This document shows, piece by piece, positions 21,595-32,124 of a stretch of 64,000 nt of DNA. Each line of letters opens with the position of its first letter. Positions within the stretch are counted from its first letter, which is position 1. The stretch is from Microbacteriaceae bacterium (lineage in GTDB: Bacteria > Actinomycetota > Actinomycetes > Actinomycetales > Microbacteriaceae): positions 138,145-202,144 of the forward strand of contig JAHEFZ010000002.1 of the NCBI GenBank assembly GCA_024639935.1. The letters run 5' to 3'. Under the pieces are notes generated by a model that made no database searches, was not told where the DNA came from, and saw only the letters and a list, made by a program, of their open reading frames with translations. Made by a program: the position numbers and the translations under genes.

Positions 21595-23373
21595 CTACTC
21601 CTCATCCCAGCTCGGTGCGTGGTCACGCGCGTATTGGACATTCGAGTTTCCCACGCCCTGCGGAACCATCGGCCAGACCATCGCTTCGCGCGACACGATG
21701 AAGTCGATGACGACGGGTCGGTCATTCGTCTCGAGCGCGAGTTTGATGGCGGGTTCGACTTCTTCTTCGGTGCGAACGCGAATCCCCAGACATCCGTAGG
21801 CTTCGGCCAATTTGACGAAGTCGGGGATGAACTCGGGTCCGTCCAGGGGCTGCAGGTCGGTGAACGAATGCCGCCCGTCATAGAACAACGTCTGCCACTG
21901 CCGAACCATTCCGAGCGAAGAGTTGTTGATGATGGCGACCTTGATCGGAATGTCGTTGATGACACACGTGGCAAGTTCTTGATTTGTCATCTGGAAACAC
22001 CCGTCCCCATCAATCGCCCACACGATGCGGTCAGGTTGCCCGATCTTGGCGCCCATCGCTGCCGGAACCGCAAATCCCATCGTGCCCGCGCCACCCGAGT
22101 TGAGCCACGCACCGGGGCGTTCGTATTCAATGTACTGAGCCGCCCACATCTGGTGCTGGCCGACGCCGGCGGCATAAATGGCTTCGGGTCCCGACATTTG
22201 TCCAATTTTTTGAATGATGCCCTGCGGGGCAAGGAGCCCGTCGTCGAGTTCATCGAAACCGAGTGGGTAGCTCGCCCGAAGTGTTTCGAGTCGTTCCCAC
22301 CAGGCGGTCAGTGGCTTGGCTGTCTTCTTGACTTTCTTCCATTCGGGCAACAGGTCAAGGATGACCTCTCGAACATCACCGACGATGGGGACATCCGCTT
22401 CGCGAATCTTGCCAATCTCGGCGGGGTCGATGTCGACGTGGATGACCTTTGCGTTCGGAGCGAATTCGCTGACTTTACCCGTCACGCGATCGTCAAAGCG
22501 CGCTCCCAAAACGATAAGGAGGTCACTCTCTTGTAACCCAAGAACAGCCGGAACAGAACCGTGCATTCCCGGCATGCCAAGGTTTTGCGGATGCTTGTCG
22601 GAGAGGACTCCGCGCGCGGTCAGCGTCGTAATTGCCGGAGCGCCGACTGCCTCAACGATTTCACGCAGCTCTTTCTGCGAATTCGCGCGAATCGCGCCGC
22701 CTCCGATATAGAAGATGGGGCGCTCTGCTTGAGCGATCATTTCTGCAGCGGCTTGAACTTGCTTGCCGTGTGCTTTCTGAACGGGCTTGTAGCCCGGAAG
22801 TTCAATCTTGTCGGGCCAAATGAAAGGCGCAGAACCCTGTTGACAGTCTTTTGTCACGTCGATGAGCACCGGGCCGGGTCGACCCGTCGTCGCAATTTGG
22901 TAGGCCGCCGCGACCGTGGCGGGAATGTCCTCGGGTTTCGTCACGAGGAACGAGTGCTTGGTGATGGGCATCGTGATTCCTACGATGTCGACCTCTTGGA
23001 ACGCGTCCGTCCCCATGAGCGTCGAGAAAACCTGTCCCGTGATCGCAATCATTGGTATGGAATCCATGTGCGCGTCGGCGATGGCCGTGACCAAGTTCGT
23101 TGCCCCTGGGCCACTGGTGGCGATGCAAACCCCGACCTGACCTTTGGCGAGCGCATAGCCTTCGGCCGCATGTCCGGCACCTTGTTCGTGACGGACCAGG
23201 ATGTGCCGAATTGCCGTCTGGGACATCAGCTCGTCATAAAACGGCATGATTGCGCCGCCGGGAAGTCCGAACACGTCGGTGATCCCCAAAATCTCGAGCG
23301 ATTTCAGCAGCGCACCACTACCGGTCATCATCGGCGGTTCGCCGACTTTCGGTGTTGAGGTCGAGGTGACCAT
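21595..23373 (-). CDS. ilvB: acetolactate synthase large subunit
   Basis: TPP-enzyme motifs, [27 protein letters not shown]. Confidence 0.96.
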   Translation of the reverse strand: MVTSTSTPKVGEPPMMTGSGALLKSLEILGITDVFGLPGGAIMPFYDELMSQTAIRHILVRHEQGAGHAAEGYALAKGQVGVCIATSGPGATNLVTAIADAHMDSIPMIAITGQVFSTLMGTDAFQEVDIVGITMPITKHSFLVTKPEDIPATVAAAYQIATTGRPGPVLIDVTKDCQQGSAPFIWPDKIELPGYKPVQKAHGKQVQAAAEMIAQAERPIFYIGGGAIRANSQKELREIVEAVGAPAITTLTARGVLSDKHPQNLGMPGMHGSVPAVLGLQESDLLIVLGARFDDRVTGKVSEFAPNAKVIHVDIDPAEIGKIREADVPIVGDVREVILDLLPEWKKVKKTAKPLTAWWERLETLRASYPLGFDELDDGLLAPQGIIQKIGQMSGPEAIYAAGVGQHQMWAAQYIEYERPGAWLNSGGAGTMGFAVPAAMGAKIGQPDRIVWAIDGDGCFQMTNQELATCVINDIPIKVAIINNSSLGMVRQWQTLFYDGRHSFTDLQPLDGPEFIPDFVKLAEAYGCLGIRVRTEEEVEPAIKLALETNDRPVVIDFIVSREAMVWPMVPQGVGNSNVQYARDHAPSWDEE

Positions 23374-23402
23374 CGGGTTCTCCTTCTAAAACGACGGTGA
23401 TG

Positions 23403-25103
23403 TTAGCCGGTGACGGCGCCGAGGGCTGCCGACTTCACCAACTTGGAATACTTCGCAAGAACACCACGGGTATAGCGCGGGGGAAGGGGCAACCAGCCAG
23501 TGCGGCGCGCCTCCAACTCGATTTCATCGACGAGTAAGTCGATGCTCCGAGCTGCGATATCGACCCGTATCAGATCACCATCGCGCACGAAGGCAATGGG
23601 ACCTGCATCCACTGCTTCGGGAGCTACGTGGCCGATACACAGTCCGGTTGTGCCGCCTGAGAATCGCCCGTCTGTCAAGAGTAATACATCTTTTCCGAGT
23701 CCCGCGCCCTTGATTGCCGCGGTGATGGCGAGCATCTCGCGCATTCCCGGCCCTCCCTTGGGACCTTCGTATCGAATAACAACGACGTCGCCCGCGGTGA
23801 TTTCGCCGTTTGTCAACGCGTCCATCGCGGCACGCTCTCGTTCGAACACCCGTGCTGGACCCTCAAAGGTGGCTGCGTCGAAGCCGGCGGTCTTGACGAC
23901 AGCACCTTCTGGGGCGAACGACCCGTGAAGAATTGTGATTCCACCGGTTGCGTGGATTGGGTTATCGAGCGTTCGAATAACCTCGCCGTCCAAGGAGTCG
24001 AGTTTCATGTCGGCGAGGTTTTCAGCCATGGTCTTGCCCGTGATCGTCAGTGCGTCACCGTGCATCAGCCCCGCGTCAACAAGAGCTTTCATCAGTACGG
24101 GAAGACCGCCTCGGCGGTCAACGTCGTTCATCACGTACTTGCCAAAGGGCTTGAGGTCACCGAGGTGCGGAACCTTCGCGCCGATTCGGTTGAAGTCTTC
24201 CAGCGTGAGCGGTACTTCCGCTTCGTTCGCAATTGCGAGAAGGTGGAGGACAACGTTGGTCGATCCCCCGAGTGCCATTGCCACGGCAATCGCATTTTCA
24301 AAGGCCTTGATTGTGAGGATGTCACGAACGGTCTGGCCACGCTCAAGCATGCCCACAACGGCCTCACCCGAGCGGTGCGCAAAATAATCTCGCCGACGGT
24401 CATACGATGCCGGCGAAGCGGATCCCGGGATGCTCATGCCCAGAGCTTCGGCGACCGACGCCATGGTGTTGGCGGTGTACATCCCGCCGCACGCTCCTTC
24501 ACCTGGCGCAAAAGCGCATTCAATTCGGCGGGCATCTTCGGCACTCATCTTGCCGGCCTTGACTGCGCCGACCGCTTCGAACGAATCAATGATCGTAATG
24601 TCTTTTTCGGTTCCGTCTTCCAATTTCACCCAGCCCGGAGCGATAGAACCTGCATAAAGGAAGCAGCTTGCTAGGTCGAGCCGCGCGGCCGCCATCAGCA
24701 TCCCGGGGATCGACTTGTCGCATCCCGCGAGCAGGACAGTTCCATCGAGTCGCTCGGCCTGCACCACGGTCTCGACCGAGTCGGCGATTACTTCTCGGGA
24801 TACGAGGGAGAAGTGCATCCCCTCGTGTCCCATCGAGATTCCGTCCGAAACGGAAATTGTGCCGAACTGGAGAGGATATCCGCCGCCAGCGTGAACCCCC
24901 TCTTTTGCGGCCTGTGCGAGACGGCCGAGCGAAAGGTTACACGGAGTGATTTCATTCCACGAGCTCGCAATACCGATTTGAGGTTTGTCCCAGTCGGCAT
25001 CTCCCATACCAACGGCGCGAAGCATTCCGCGCGAGGTGGTCGCTTCGATTCCATCGGTGACGACCCGCGAGCGCGGCTTGCGGTCAATCTCAGTCATTCC
25101 CAT
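23403..25103 (-). CDS. ilvD: dihydroxy-acid dehydratase
   Basis: [47 protein letters not shown]. Confidence 0.97.
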   Translation of the reverse strand: MGMTEIDRKPRSRVVTDGIEATTSRGMLRAVGMGDADWDKPQIGIASSWNEITPCNLSLGRLAQAAKEGVHAGGGYPLQFGTISVSDGISMGHEGMHFSLVSREVIADSVETVVQAERLDGTVLLAGCDKSIPGMLMAAARLDLASCFLYAGSIAPGWVKLEDGTEKDITIIDSFEAVGAVKAGKMSAEDARRIECAFAPGEGACGGMYTANTMASVAEALGMSIPGSASPASYDRRRDYFAHRSGEAVVGMLERGQTVRDILTIKAFENAIAVAMALGGSTNVVLHLLAIANEAEVPLTLEDFNRIGAKVPHLGDLKPFGKYVMNDVDRRGGLPVLMKALVDAGLMHGDALTITGKTMAENLADMKLDSLDGEVIRTLDNPIHATGGITILHGSFAPEGAVVKTAGFDAATFEGPARVFERERAAMDALTNGEITAGDVVVIRYEGPKGGPGMREMLAITAAIKGAGLGKDVLLLTDGRFSGGTTGLCIGHVAPEAVDAGPIAFVRDGDLIRVDIAARSIDLLVDEIELEARRTGWLPLPPRYTRGVLAKYSKLVKSAALGAVTG

Positions 25104-25170
25104 ATCCTACAAACCATTGGTGCGCCAGCGCACGGTTCACGAGAGTATCGTTGACGAAGGAGGGTCCGTC

Positions 25171-25356
25171 ATGAAAAAATTACTGCTCAACGGCGGTTTG
25201 ATCAGTGCGATTTTTTCCGTGTTTGGACTCATCAAAACCACAATCTCGGGTAGACGCGACTGGAAACTTGCGCTCTTGTGGGCGTCGTGGATCCTCAGCC
25301 TCATCGCGCTTGTCGCCTCGGCCAATGACCCCGACGACGAAGACAACAGGGAGTAA
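25171..25356 (+). CDS. small membrane protein (61 aa)
   Basis: MKKLLLNGGLISAIFSVFGLIKTTISGRRDWKLALLWASWILSLIALVASANDPDDEDNRE; upstream GAAGGAGG RBS-like. Confidence 0.65.
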   Translation: MKKLLLNGGLISAIFSVFGLIKTTISGRRDWKLALLWASWILSLIALVASANDPDDEDNRE

Positions 25357-25376
25357 CCGCCCCTGTAGCCAACAAA

Positions 25377-25397
25377 AGCCGACCCAGCGGGCCGGCT
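25377..25397. terminator. hairpin between convergent genes
   Basis: AGCCGaCCCagcGGGcCGGCT stem with A-rich and T-rich flanks. Confidence 0.55.
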
Positions 25398-25417
25398 CTT
25401 GTCGTTAAGTAGTGATG

Positions 25418-25906
25418 CTAGCGAAGTGCCTTGAGCAGCTGAGGCTTTGACATTGACGAGTAGCCGGTGATGCCGCGAGTCTTGGCTGCGGCACGAAGCT
25501 GCGCAACGGACCACGAGGCGTCGGGTGCACCGATAAGGGCATCCTTGACACCAGCGGCCGCTCTTGCCGCACTCGACGTGACGGTCTTGCTGACAACTTT
25601 GGCTTCGGTTGCAATGGTCTTTGCTGCTTTGTTGGCCCGCGTCTCGGCGGTCTTGGCTGCGGCAGTCGCCTTGCCCTTCACGTCCTTCGAAACGGCCTTC
25701 ACCGTCTTGGTTGCTTTCTTGACAACCTTGGTGCCTTCGCGTTTCGCTTGGGCGGCACGTTTGCTTACCTCGCGCGAGGCGTCGTCGGCCAATTTACCGG
25801 CACGCTTAGCGGCGTCCGCGGCGAGATCGCGTGCAGAGTCAGCAAGCTGGTCAGCCTTCTTGTCCGCGCGCGACACCATCTTGGAAAGGTTCTGGAAAAA
25901 ACTCAT
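25418..25906 (-). CDS. Lys/Ala-rich histone H1-like protein with Rho_N/SAP-like C-terminal motif
   Basis: KKATKTVKAVSKDVKGKATAAAKTAETRANKAAK low-complexity core; SWSVAQLRAAAKTRGITGYSSMSKPQLLKALR at C-terminus. Confidence 0.75.
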   Translation of the reverse strand: MSFFQNLSKMVSRADKKADQLADSARDLAADAAKRAGKLADDASREVSKRAAQAKREGTKVVKKATKTVKAVSKDVKGKATAAAKTAETRANKAAKTIATEAKVVSKTVTSSAARAAAGVKDALIGAPDASWSVAQLRAAAKTRGITGYSSMSKPQLLKALR

Positions 25907-26010
25907 GGAAATAACTTCCTTTGTTGGGTTGTAGTGGCTTGTGTCAGCATCGAGTCCGACCTTGTCAGTTTACTCGCCCCGAAGCCAAAGGACGGGAAAA
26001 CTCGCGGTCG

Positions 26011-26637
26011 TTATGGGATAAGAGCGGTGATGGTTCCGAGTGTCGTCATCGCAACACCCCCGATGACTCGCATGGTCACGACGCGGTTTGGCGATTTGGC
26101 AAACCAATCGCGGGCGGCGCCGGCGGACAACGCATAGATCGCGTCACCTGAAATTCCGAAGATGACAAAGATGACACTAAGTTGAACCATCTGCCAGACG
26201 ATGGGGGTGCCACCTGCGACGACGAACTGCGGGAACGCCGCCGAAAAGAACACGATGGTCTTCGGGTTTGCCAGTCCGACAAGGATCGATTCCCGCAGAA
26301 CGTGCGAACTCGACGGAGCGACAACCGGGGCAGACAGATTGAGCCCGTCCCGTCGATGTCGAATCGCCGTGATACCGAGATAGATGAGAAACGCGGCCCC
26401 GGCCAGTCGGATCACGTGCATGAGGGTGTCGTTCGATTCAATGAGAACACCGAGACCGACAGACACCGCGAGCGCCTGGATGAAAACGCCGATTCCATTT
26501 CCCACAACTGTCAGCACAGCGCCGCGCTTCCCGAGGACCAGCGCACGCGAAATGGCGAACATCACCGAAGGTCCAGGAATCGCGATAATCACGAGCGCGA
26601 ACGCGATAAACGTGAGGACGTTCTCGATTGGGATCAC
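26011..26637 (-). CDS. LysE/RhtB family translocator
   Basis: IAIPGPSVMFAISRALVLGKRGAVLTVVGNGIGV. Confidence 0.88.
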   Translation of the reverse strand: MIPIENVLTFIAFALVIIAIPGPSVMFAISRALVLGKRGAVLTVVGNGIGVFIQALAVSVGLGVLIESNDTLMHVIRLAGAAFLIYLGITAIRHRRDGLNLSAPVVAPSSSHVLRESILVGLANPKTIVFFSAAFPQFVVAGGTPIVWQMVQLSVIFVIFGISGDAIYALSAGAARDWFAKSPNRVVTMRVIGGVAMTTLGTITALIP

Positions 26638-26717
26638 TCAAGCAGTCTAAGCCTGGCCGTCCCGGAGAATTCAGCTGTGGTCTCGGTCCGGGCACACGGT
26701 TTTGGGGGTGAGGGTTT

Positions 26718-26754
26718 GTGAAAGATTTCGAGTTGCCGTGACATAGTCAAGGTA
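26718..26754 (+). promoter_or_regulatory. putative ECF promoter upstream of sigma gene
   Basis: GTGAAAGATTTC-N10-GACATAG-N-CAAGGTA, repeated at 27249. Confidence 0.6.
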
Positions 26755-26772
26755 GGTCACGAAGGAGAACCG

Positions 26773-27252
26773 TTGTCACCTGACGATTTCACCCAGCGCT
26801 TCGCCGATATGCGCGCGCCCATTGCACAGTTCCTCTATCGACGTGTGGAGGCGAAAGAGGTGGATGATCTGTCGGCCCAGGTCTTCGAGATTGCGTGGCG
26901 CAAGGGTGGCGCCGTCACCGCCGGCGAGGAACTTCCCTGGCTGTATCGCGTTGCGACAAACCTTGTCGCGAATCATCGCCGCAAAAACGCGCGCGCTCAG
27001 CATCTGCTGGCCGCAATTGTTGCTCCAGATACATCGCCGTCTGCCGAATCAATTGCTGTCGCCGACATCGCCCTCGCCGATGCGTGGAGGCGACTTCCGA
27101 CGACGTCTCGGCAAGTATTGGCTCTGACCGCGTTGGACGGACTCAGCGTCAGCGAGATTGCCTCGGCACTCGACATTACGGCGAATGCTGTTTCCGTTCG
27201 ACTCAATCGAGCCCGGAACCAGTTGCGCACTGCCCTCGCCGAATCCGCGTGA
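26773..27252 (+). CDS. ECF-type RNA polymerase sigma factor
   Basis: Region 2/4 signatures, LPWLYRVATNLVANHRRKNAR, LTALDGLSVSEIASALDITANAVSVRLNRARNQLR; TTG start. Confidence 0.9.
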   Translation: MSPDDFTQRFADMRAPIAQFLYRRVEAKEVDDLSAQVFEIAWRKGGAVTAGEELPWLYRVATNLVANHRRKNARAQHLLAAIVAPDTSPSAESIAVADIALADAWRRLPTTSRQVLALTALDGLSVSEIASALDITANAVSVRLNRARNQLRTALAESA

Positions 27253-27284
27253 AAGATTTCCCGTCGCGAGGACATAGACAAGGT
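27249..27284 (+). promoter_or_regulatory. putative ECF promoter overlapping the sigma stop codon
   Basis: GTGAAAGATTTC-N10-GACATAG-N-CAAGGT then ATG; same spacing as copy at 26718. Confidence 0.6.
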
Positions 27285-28724
27285 ATGAACAAACCACACG
27301 ACGACTCACTCGACGACCGGCTTCGCCGATCAGACCCTGCTGGTCCCGGCCTGAAGGCTTCACCTGAAAACCTGCCGCCGACGGATAAAGTGCGGAACCC
27401 AATCCGCGACTGGTGGCTGACAACGTCGACTCGGGTTCGACGTTCACTCGTCGGTGGCGTCGGTGTCGCCGCGGCGGCTAGCGTCGTGGTCGCAGGAACT
27501 TTCGGTACGGCGAGTAGCCCGCTGATCGTCATGGCGGTCAATGCAAGTCCCGAATCGATGTCGTCTCAATCGGCCAGCGTCGGTGATTCCAAGATGATGA
27601 TGATGCCATACCTGTCCTACGAATACACCGCGGCCGACACGCTGTCAGCGGCAACCGGGCGTGGCCACGTTTATCGGCTTGATTTGGCGGGCACTCCCGA
27701 AACGGTTTTGCACAACGCGGCAGGTTACTTTGGGGTTTCCGGCGCACCTCAGAAATCCCAGTACTTCGACGCGACGTGGCCCACCTATGTTGTTGGGCCA
27801 GAGGACGGCTCAGCGCCCAGCATTTCTGTCAGTTGGTCAGGGACAGGATCGTGGTGGTATTCGAACCCCGCCGCGTACCCCGAACAGAACTGCCTGCACG
27901 AACGCCGCGTGGGCAAAGGTGCTGATTCGTACATTGAGTGCACCGAGTATGAGCCTGCCATCACGGGGCTCAACCCCGACGAGACGGAAACTCGTCAATT
28001 GGCGAGTGAATTCTTCGCCGCAATGGGCGTCTCGTTCCAGTCGGCCGACATTAGCGTCATGGTCGATGACTGGTCATCCTTTGCGAGCATCGCACTGAAA
28101 GTTGCCGGACAACCCACGGCGATCGAATGGTCGATATCGTGGTCGGGCAACGGTGAATTGTCGTGGGCTCAAGGAAACTCGGTTTCGATCGTTGACGCCG
28201 GCGAATTCGATACGGTTTCCGATGTCACTGCCGTCGAGCGCCTTGCTGACTGGCGCTGGTACGGTGCAGGTCCCACCGATTACAACAGCGGAATGTGGAT
28301 GATGAAGTCGTCGGTTGATCCCGGTTTCGGCGCGATGGAGGGTGATGTGGTCGCGGTCGAACCCGTTGAGCCGACAGAGGAACCCGACGCGGCCGAAACC
28401 ACTGAACCCGTCCAACCCGACCCGAACACTCCGGTTGTTGACCCGACCGACAATCCCACAGACGTCGACCCCACCGACATTCCGACACCGGAGCCCACCG
28501 ACATTCCGACACCGGAGCCCACCGAGCCCGAAATGGTCGTTCAGACAATCACCATCGATGAAGCGGAGCCCGCCCTTCTGCTCGTCTGGGATGCTTCCGG
28601 TGGCGCTTGGCTTGTACCCGGCGTTGCCCTGACCGGCGCAGACTCGTGGTGGCAGACCGTCATTACTCTCGTCGAGGGAGTAATCCAACTTCCCGAGCCG
28701 ATCGACCCCATGCCGATGGACTAG
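27285..28724 (+). CDS. single-TM membrane protein with Pro/Thr-rich C-terminal linker; candidate anti-sigma factor or sigma partner
   Basis: Short acidic/basic N-terminus, TM RRSLVGGVGVAAAASVVVAGTFG, extracytoplasmic domain, PTDIPTPEP repeats; directly after sigma gene. Confidence 0.7.
   Translation: MNKPHDDSLDDRLRRSDPAGPGLKASPENLPPTDKVRNPIRDWWLTTSTRVRRSLVGGVGVAAAASVVVAGTFGTASSPLIVMAVNASPESMSSQSASVGDSKMMMMPYLSYEYTAADTLSAATGRGHVYRLDLAGTPETVLHNAAGYFGVSGAPQKSQYFDATWPTYVVGPEDGSAPSISVSWSGTGSWWYSNPAAYPEQNCLHERRVGKGADSYIECTEYEPAITGLNPDETETRQLASEFFAAMGVSFQSADISVMVDDWSSFASIALKVAGQPTAIEWSISWSGNGELSWAQGNSVSIVDAGEFDTVSDVTAVERLADWRWYGAGPTDYNSGMWMMKSSVDPGFGAMEGDVVAVEPVEPTEEPDAAETTEPVQPDPNTPVVDPTDNPTDVDPTDIPTPEPTDIPTPEPTEPEMVVQTITIDEAEPALLLVWDASGGAWLVPGVALTGADSWWQTVITLVEGVIQLPEPIDPMPMD
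28470..28517 (+). repeat. two perfect 24-bp tandem units within CDS (encodes PTDIPTPE)
   Basis: cccaccgacattccgacaccggag x2. Confidence 0.9.
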
Positions 28725-28787
28725 AAACTGCTGTCCATTAACTGAAGTGGGAACCCATTTAGCCGCCAACCTTTGTAGAATGGGCTA

Positions 28788-29546
28788 ATGGCACGACCGA
28801 GGCTGGACGCCCCGATACCTGAGCTGCACCTCTCACAGGCACTCGACGGCGTCACGCGCTTGATGGGAAACAACATCGGAACGCGCGAGCGACTAATTCT
28901 GCTTGCCATCGACGAAATTCGACAGAGTGGGCCGGCCGACTTCAACGCGCGAGTCGTGTGTGAGCGTTTAGGTGTGAAACAGTCGATGATTCCCTATCAC
29001 TTTGGAAGTAGAGACGGTCTTGTCGTCGAAGCAACAATCTGGGCTTTTCGAGAGTGGTCTCGTCATGGGATTGACATGGTTCGTCGGACGACCGGCGACG
29101 GAGACAAGCGCCTTCGCGCCTTTATCAAAGCCGAGATAGAGTGGGCGACACTAATGGGACCAGTAGCCCTCTTGGTTCAATATCCGATGTTGTCCGAGCC
29201 GGTTCGAATTCAACTGGAATCCTTGTACGGCACGGAAATGCGGCGCAGTCTTGAATATCACCTTGCCGTCTTGACAGACCTCGTCATCGATATTCGAACT
29301 GGCACGACGAATCCCCTCGACTACAACGAGTCGGATTTCCCCGGAACCGACTTTGCCGTCAAGAATGCAAACGAATTTCTTGCCGCCGCCAGCATCTCGT
29401 GGGCCAGCCATGGTATTCAGATGTGGGCGAGTGGATCCCACCTTTCAACAAAAGGTTTTTGGTCACTCGACCTACCGAAAATCGCGGTCAAATTCGCCAT
29501 GAAAAACCACCTCGACGAAATCGTTGCGATCGCAAAGGGGCGATAA
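28788..29546 (+). CDS. TetR-like transcriptional regulator
   Basis: RERLILLAIDEIRQSGPADFNARVVCERLGVKQSMIPYHFGSRDGLVVEAT. Confidence 0.75.
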   Translation: MARPRLDAPIPELHLSQALDGVTRLMGNNIGTRERLILLAIDEIRQSGPADFNARVVCERLGVKQSMIPYHFGSRDGLVVEATIWAFREWSRHGIDMVRRTTGDGDKRLRAFIKAEIEWATLMGPVALLVQYPMLSEPVRIQLESLYGTEMRRSLEYHLAVLTDLVIDIRTGTTNPLDYNESDFPGTDFAVKNANEFLAAASISWASHGIQMWASGSHLSTKGFWSLDLPKIAVKFAMKNHLDEIVAIAKGR

Positions 29547-29554
29547 GTCCTTGG

Positions 29555-29627
<73 letters not shown>

Positions 29628-29712
29628 ATCGCGCTTGCACGCAGGATTCAACGATATCAAACCTGCACGACTCAACCAAACCGCACCCAACGCTCGGACG
29701 CCGAAAGGTCGT

Positions 29713-30867
29713 TTAGTGCGATTTTACCGACTCAACAATTTTCGCGATGCGCTCGAGCGCTTCGGTGATGATCTCGTGACTGGTTGCAAAGTTGATGCGA
29801 ACGTGGTTCACGTATGCCGGGCCGCAATTCGTTCCTGCGACGAGGGCGACCTTGGCGTCGGTGAGGATTCGCTCATTCGGGGTCTCCCCCAGGCCCAAGC
29901 CCGACACATCAATCCACGCTAGATAGCCAGCGTCTGGCATCCATTCCAAATGCGCACCGGGCAACAACCGTTCAAGTTCGTTCGCGAAATGATCCCGGGC
30001 AGCGACGATGGTGTCGATTGTCGTATCGAGCCACGGCACCCCTTCGCTATAGGCAGTCGCCATCGAGAACGCCCCGAGAATTGATGAACGGTAATGCATC
30101 GACGCGGGCAATTGGTCAAACATCGCCGCTTTGTCTTCATGAACAAGAAGGAATGCCGCTTTGAGTCCGGCAAGATTCCACGATTTCGACGTCGAGGTCA
30201 CGAGGACGCCGGTTCGTTCGGCCGCGGGACCAAGAGACAGATACGGAACGAATTCCGTTCCAGGGAAGGTCAGGGGCGCGTGGATCTCATCGGCGATCAC
30301 CGTCGCGCCATACTTATCGGCAAGTTGGGCCAGGGCGAGAAGTTCCTCGCGCCCAAAAACCCGCCCAAGCGGGTTGTGCGGATTGCACAAGAGGAAGAAC
30401 CTGACGCCGCTCGCGAAGGCCTTCTCGATCCCCGCAAAGTCCATGTCAAACGCATCCGTGAGCGGCACGTCGACGATGTCAACGTTGAGTTCCGTCAACC
30501 AGCTCCAAAATCCTGAATAGACCGGAGACGTGACGACGACGGATTTTGCATGATTCGCACGAAGAAATTCGACCGTGGCCACACCAACATCACATGCCAG
30601 CTTCAGGTGGCTCGTGTCGGGCGTCCAACCCCAGCGCTTTTCCGCGAATTCGGCAAACGCGGGAGCAATCTCGGGAATGGCCCCCAAATACCCCAGATCG
30701 TTCGCATTCACAAGGTCGGTGAGAATTCGCTTTACCGGCTCGGCAATCGGATAATCCATTTCGGCAACGAATAACGGCAAAACATCGTCGGGGTACTGCC
30801 TCCACTTCGCTGAGTGACGAGCTCGAAGGGCCTCCCGAGATTCCGCACCGATGCGATTATCGCTCAT
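29713..30867 (-). CDS. MalY/PatB-family PLP aminotransferase / cystathionine beta-lyase
   Basis: DVLPLFVAEMDYPIAEPVKRIL, LLCNPHNPLGRVFGREEL, STSKSWNLAGLKAAF; start adjusted to MSDNRIG. Confidence 0.9.
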   Translation of the reverse strand: MSDNRIGAESREALRARHSAKWRQYPDDVLPLFVAEMDYPIAEPVKRILTDLVNANDLGYLGAIPEIAPAFAEFAEKRWGWTPDTSHLKLACDVGVATVEFLRANHAKSVVVTSPVYSGFWSWLTELNVDIVDVPLTDAFDMDFAGIEKAFASGVRFFLLCNPHNPLGRVFGREELLALAQLADKYGATVIADEIHAPLTFPGTEFVPYLSLGPAAERTGVLVTSTSKSWNLAGLKAAFLLVHEDKAAMFDQLPASMHYRSSILGAFSMATAYSEGVPWLDTTIDTIVAARDHFANELERLLPGAHLEWMPDAGYLAWIDVSGLGLGETPNERILTDAKVALVAGTNCGPAYVNHVRINFATSHEIITEALERIAKIVESVKSH

Positions 30868-30922
30868 GGTCACAGTGTATTCGGCGAATGGAAGCTGCGC
30901 AGGGCGGGTGTAATCTGACGAT

Positions 30923-31384
30923 ATGAACCTTAACGTTGGCGACAAAGCCCCCACATTCACACTTCCCGATGCATCGGGAACCCAACATTCGCTCGAAGAT
31001 TTCGCGGGCCAGAATGTCATCGTTTATTTCTATCCGAAGGCGATGACCCCCGGCTGCACAACCCAGGCGTGCGACTTCCGCGACAACATGGCCGCTTTCA
31101 CCAGCAAGGGCTACGTCGTCATTGGTGTGTCACCCGACTCGGGTAAAGACCTCGAGCAATTTGCGGAAGAGGAAAATCTTCCATTCCTGTTGCTCGGCGA
31201 CGAAAGCAAGGGCACCCTCAACGCCTACGGCGCCTTCGGTACGAAAAACATGTACGGCAAAGAAGTCCAGGGCGTCATCCGATCGACGTTTGTCATTGAT
31301 GGCGACGGCGTACTCAGCCACGCGCTCTACAACGTCAAGGCCACCGGTCACGTCGACATGTTGCGTGAAAAACTTGGCGTCTAA
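30923..31384 (+). CDS. bcp: thioredoxin-dependent thiol peroxidase (Bcp/PrxQ)
   Basis: YFYPKAMTPGCTTQACDFRDN. Confidence 0.95.
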   Translation: MNLNVGDKAPTFTLPDASGTQHSLEDFAGQNVIVYFYPKAMTPGCTTQACDFRDNMAAFTSKGYVVIGVSPDSGKDLEQFAEEENLPFLLLGDESKGTLNAYGAFGTKNMYGKEVQGVIRSTFVIDGDGVLSHALYNVKATGHVDMLREKLGV

Positions 31385-32088
31385 ACGACAGCAGTGTTGA
31401 ACAGCGAACCGATCGCGAACGTGACGGCGAGCGCCGCGGAACCACCGACGACAACGCGAATCACCGACTTCAACATCGAACTTCCGCCGAGGTAGGCGCC
31501 CGCAGCCCCAGTCCCCGCAAGGGCGATAATGGAGGCCACGATTGTTGCGGGGATTCTGAACTGCTCCGCGGCGAACAACACTGTCAGAAAAGGCAGCAAT
31601 GCCCCCGCGAGAAATGAACCAGTCGACGAGAACGCCGCGTGCCACGGGTTGACGATGTGGGCTTCGAGAATGTTCAGTTCGGCTTCGAGGTGCGCGCGAA
31701 TCGGGTCGTGTGCCGTCAATTCCTTTGCCACTTGCTTGGCGGTAACAGGGCTCAAGCCCTTATGTTCATAGATGGTCTGAAGTTCGGCGAGTTCGACCTC
31801 GGGTTGCTCAATGAGTTCACGCTTTTCTTTGTCAATCAAAGCGCGTTCGCTGTCACGCTGGCTGCTCACGGAGACGTATTCGCCGAGGCCCATTGAAATG
31901 GCGCCCGCTGCGAGTCCCGCCACTCCCGCAATCAAGATCGGACCCATGTCCGACGTCGCCGCCGCGACACCTACAACGAGGGCCGAAATCGAGACGATTC
32001 CGTCGTTCGCTCCAAGCACGCCGGCGCGAAGCCAGTTGAGCCGTGACAGGTGCGAGATTCGGTGCGGTTCATAGGTTTCGCTGGACAT
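31381..32088 (-). CDS. VIT1/CCC1-family iron/manganese transporter
   Basis: NWLRAGVLGANDGIVSISALVVGVAAA, SMGLGEYVSVSSQRDSERA. Confidence 0.93.
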   Translation of the reverse strand: MSSETYEPHRISHLSRLNWLRAGVLGANDGIVSISALVVGVAAATSDMGPILIAGVAGLAAGAISMGLGEYVSVSSQRDSERALIDKEKRELIEQPEVELAELQTIYEHKGLSPVTAKQVAKELTAHDPIRAHLEAELNILEAHIVNPWHAAFSSTGSFLAGALLPFLTVLFAAEQFRIPATIVASIIALAGTGAAGAYLGGSSMLKSVIRVVVGGSAALAVTFAIGSLFNTAVV

Positions 32089-32124
32089 TGCACCATTCAA
32101 CCCTGAATCGTCGGCGGTTTCTAG

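Noticed and set aside
22561-23358. 265-aa plus-strand ORF opposite ilvB
   Set aside because: Antisense shadow of a conserved enzyme gene.
28470-28517. 24-bp tandem repeat as a possible CRISPR or regulatory repeat
   Set aside because: Only two in-frame units with no spacers; encodes the PTDIPTPE linker of a membrane protein.
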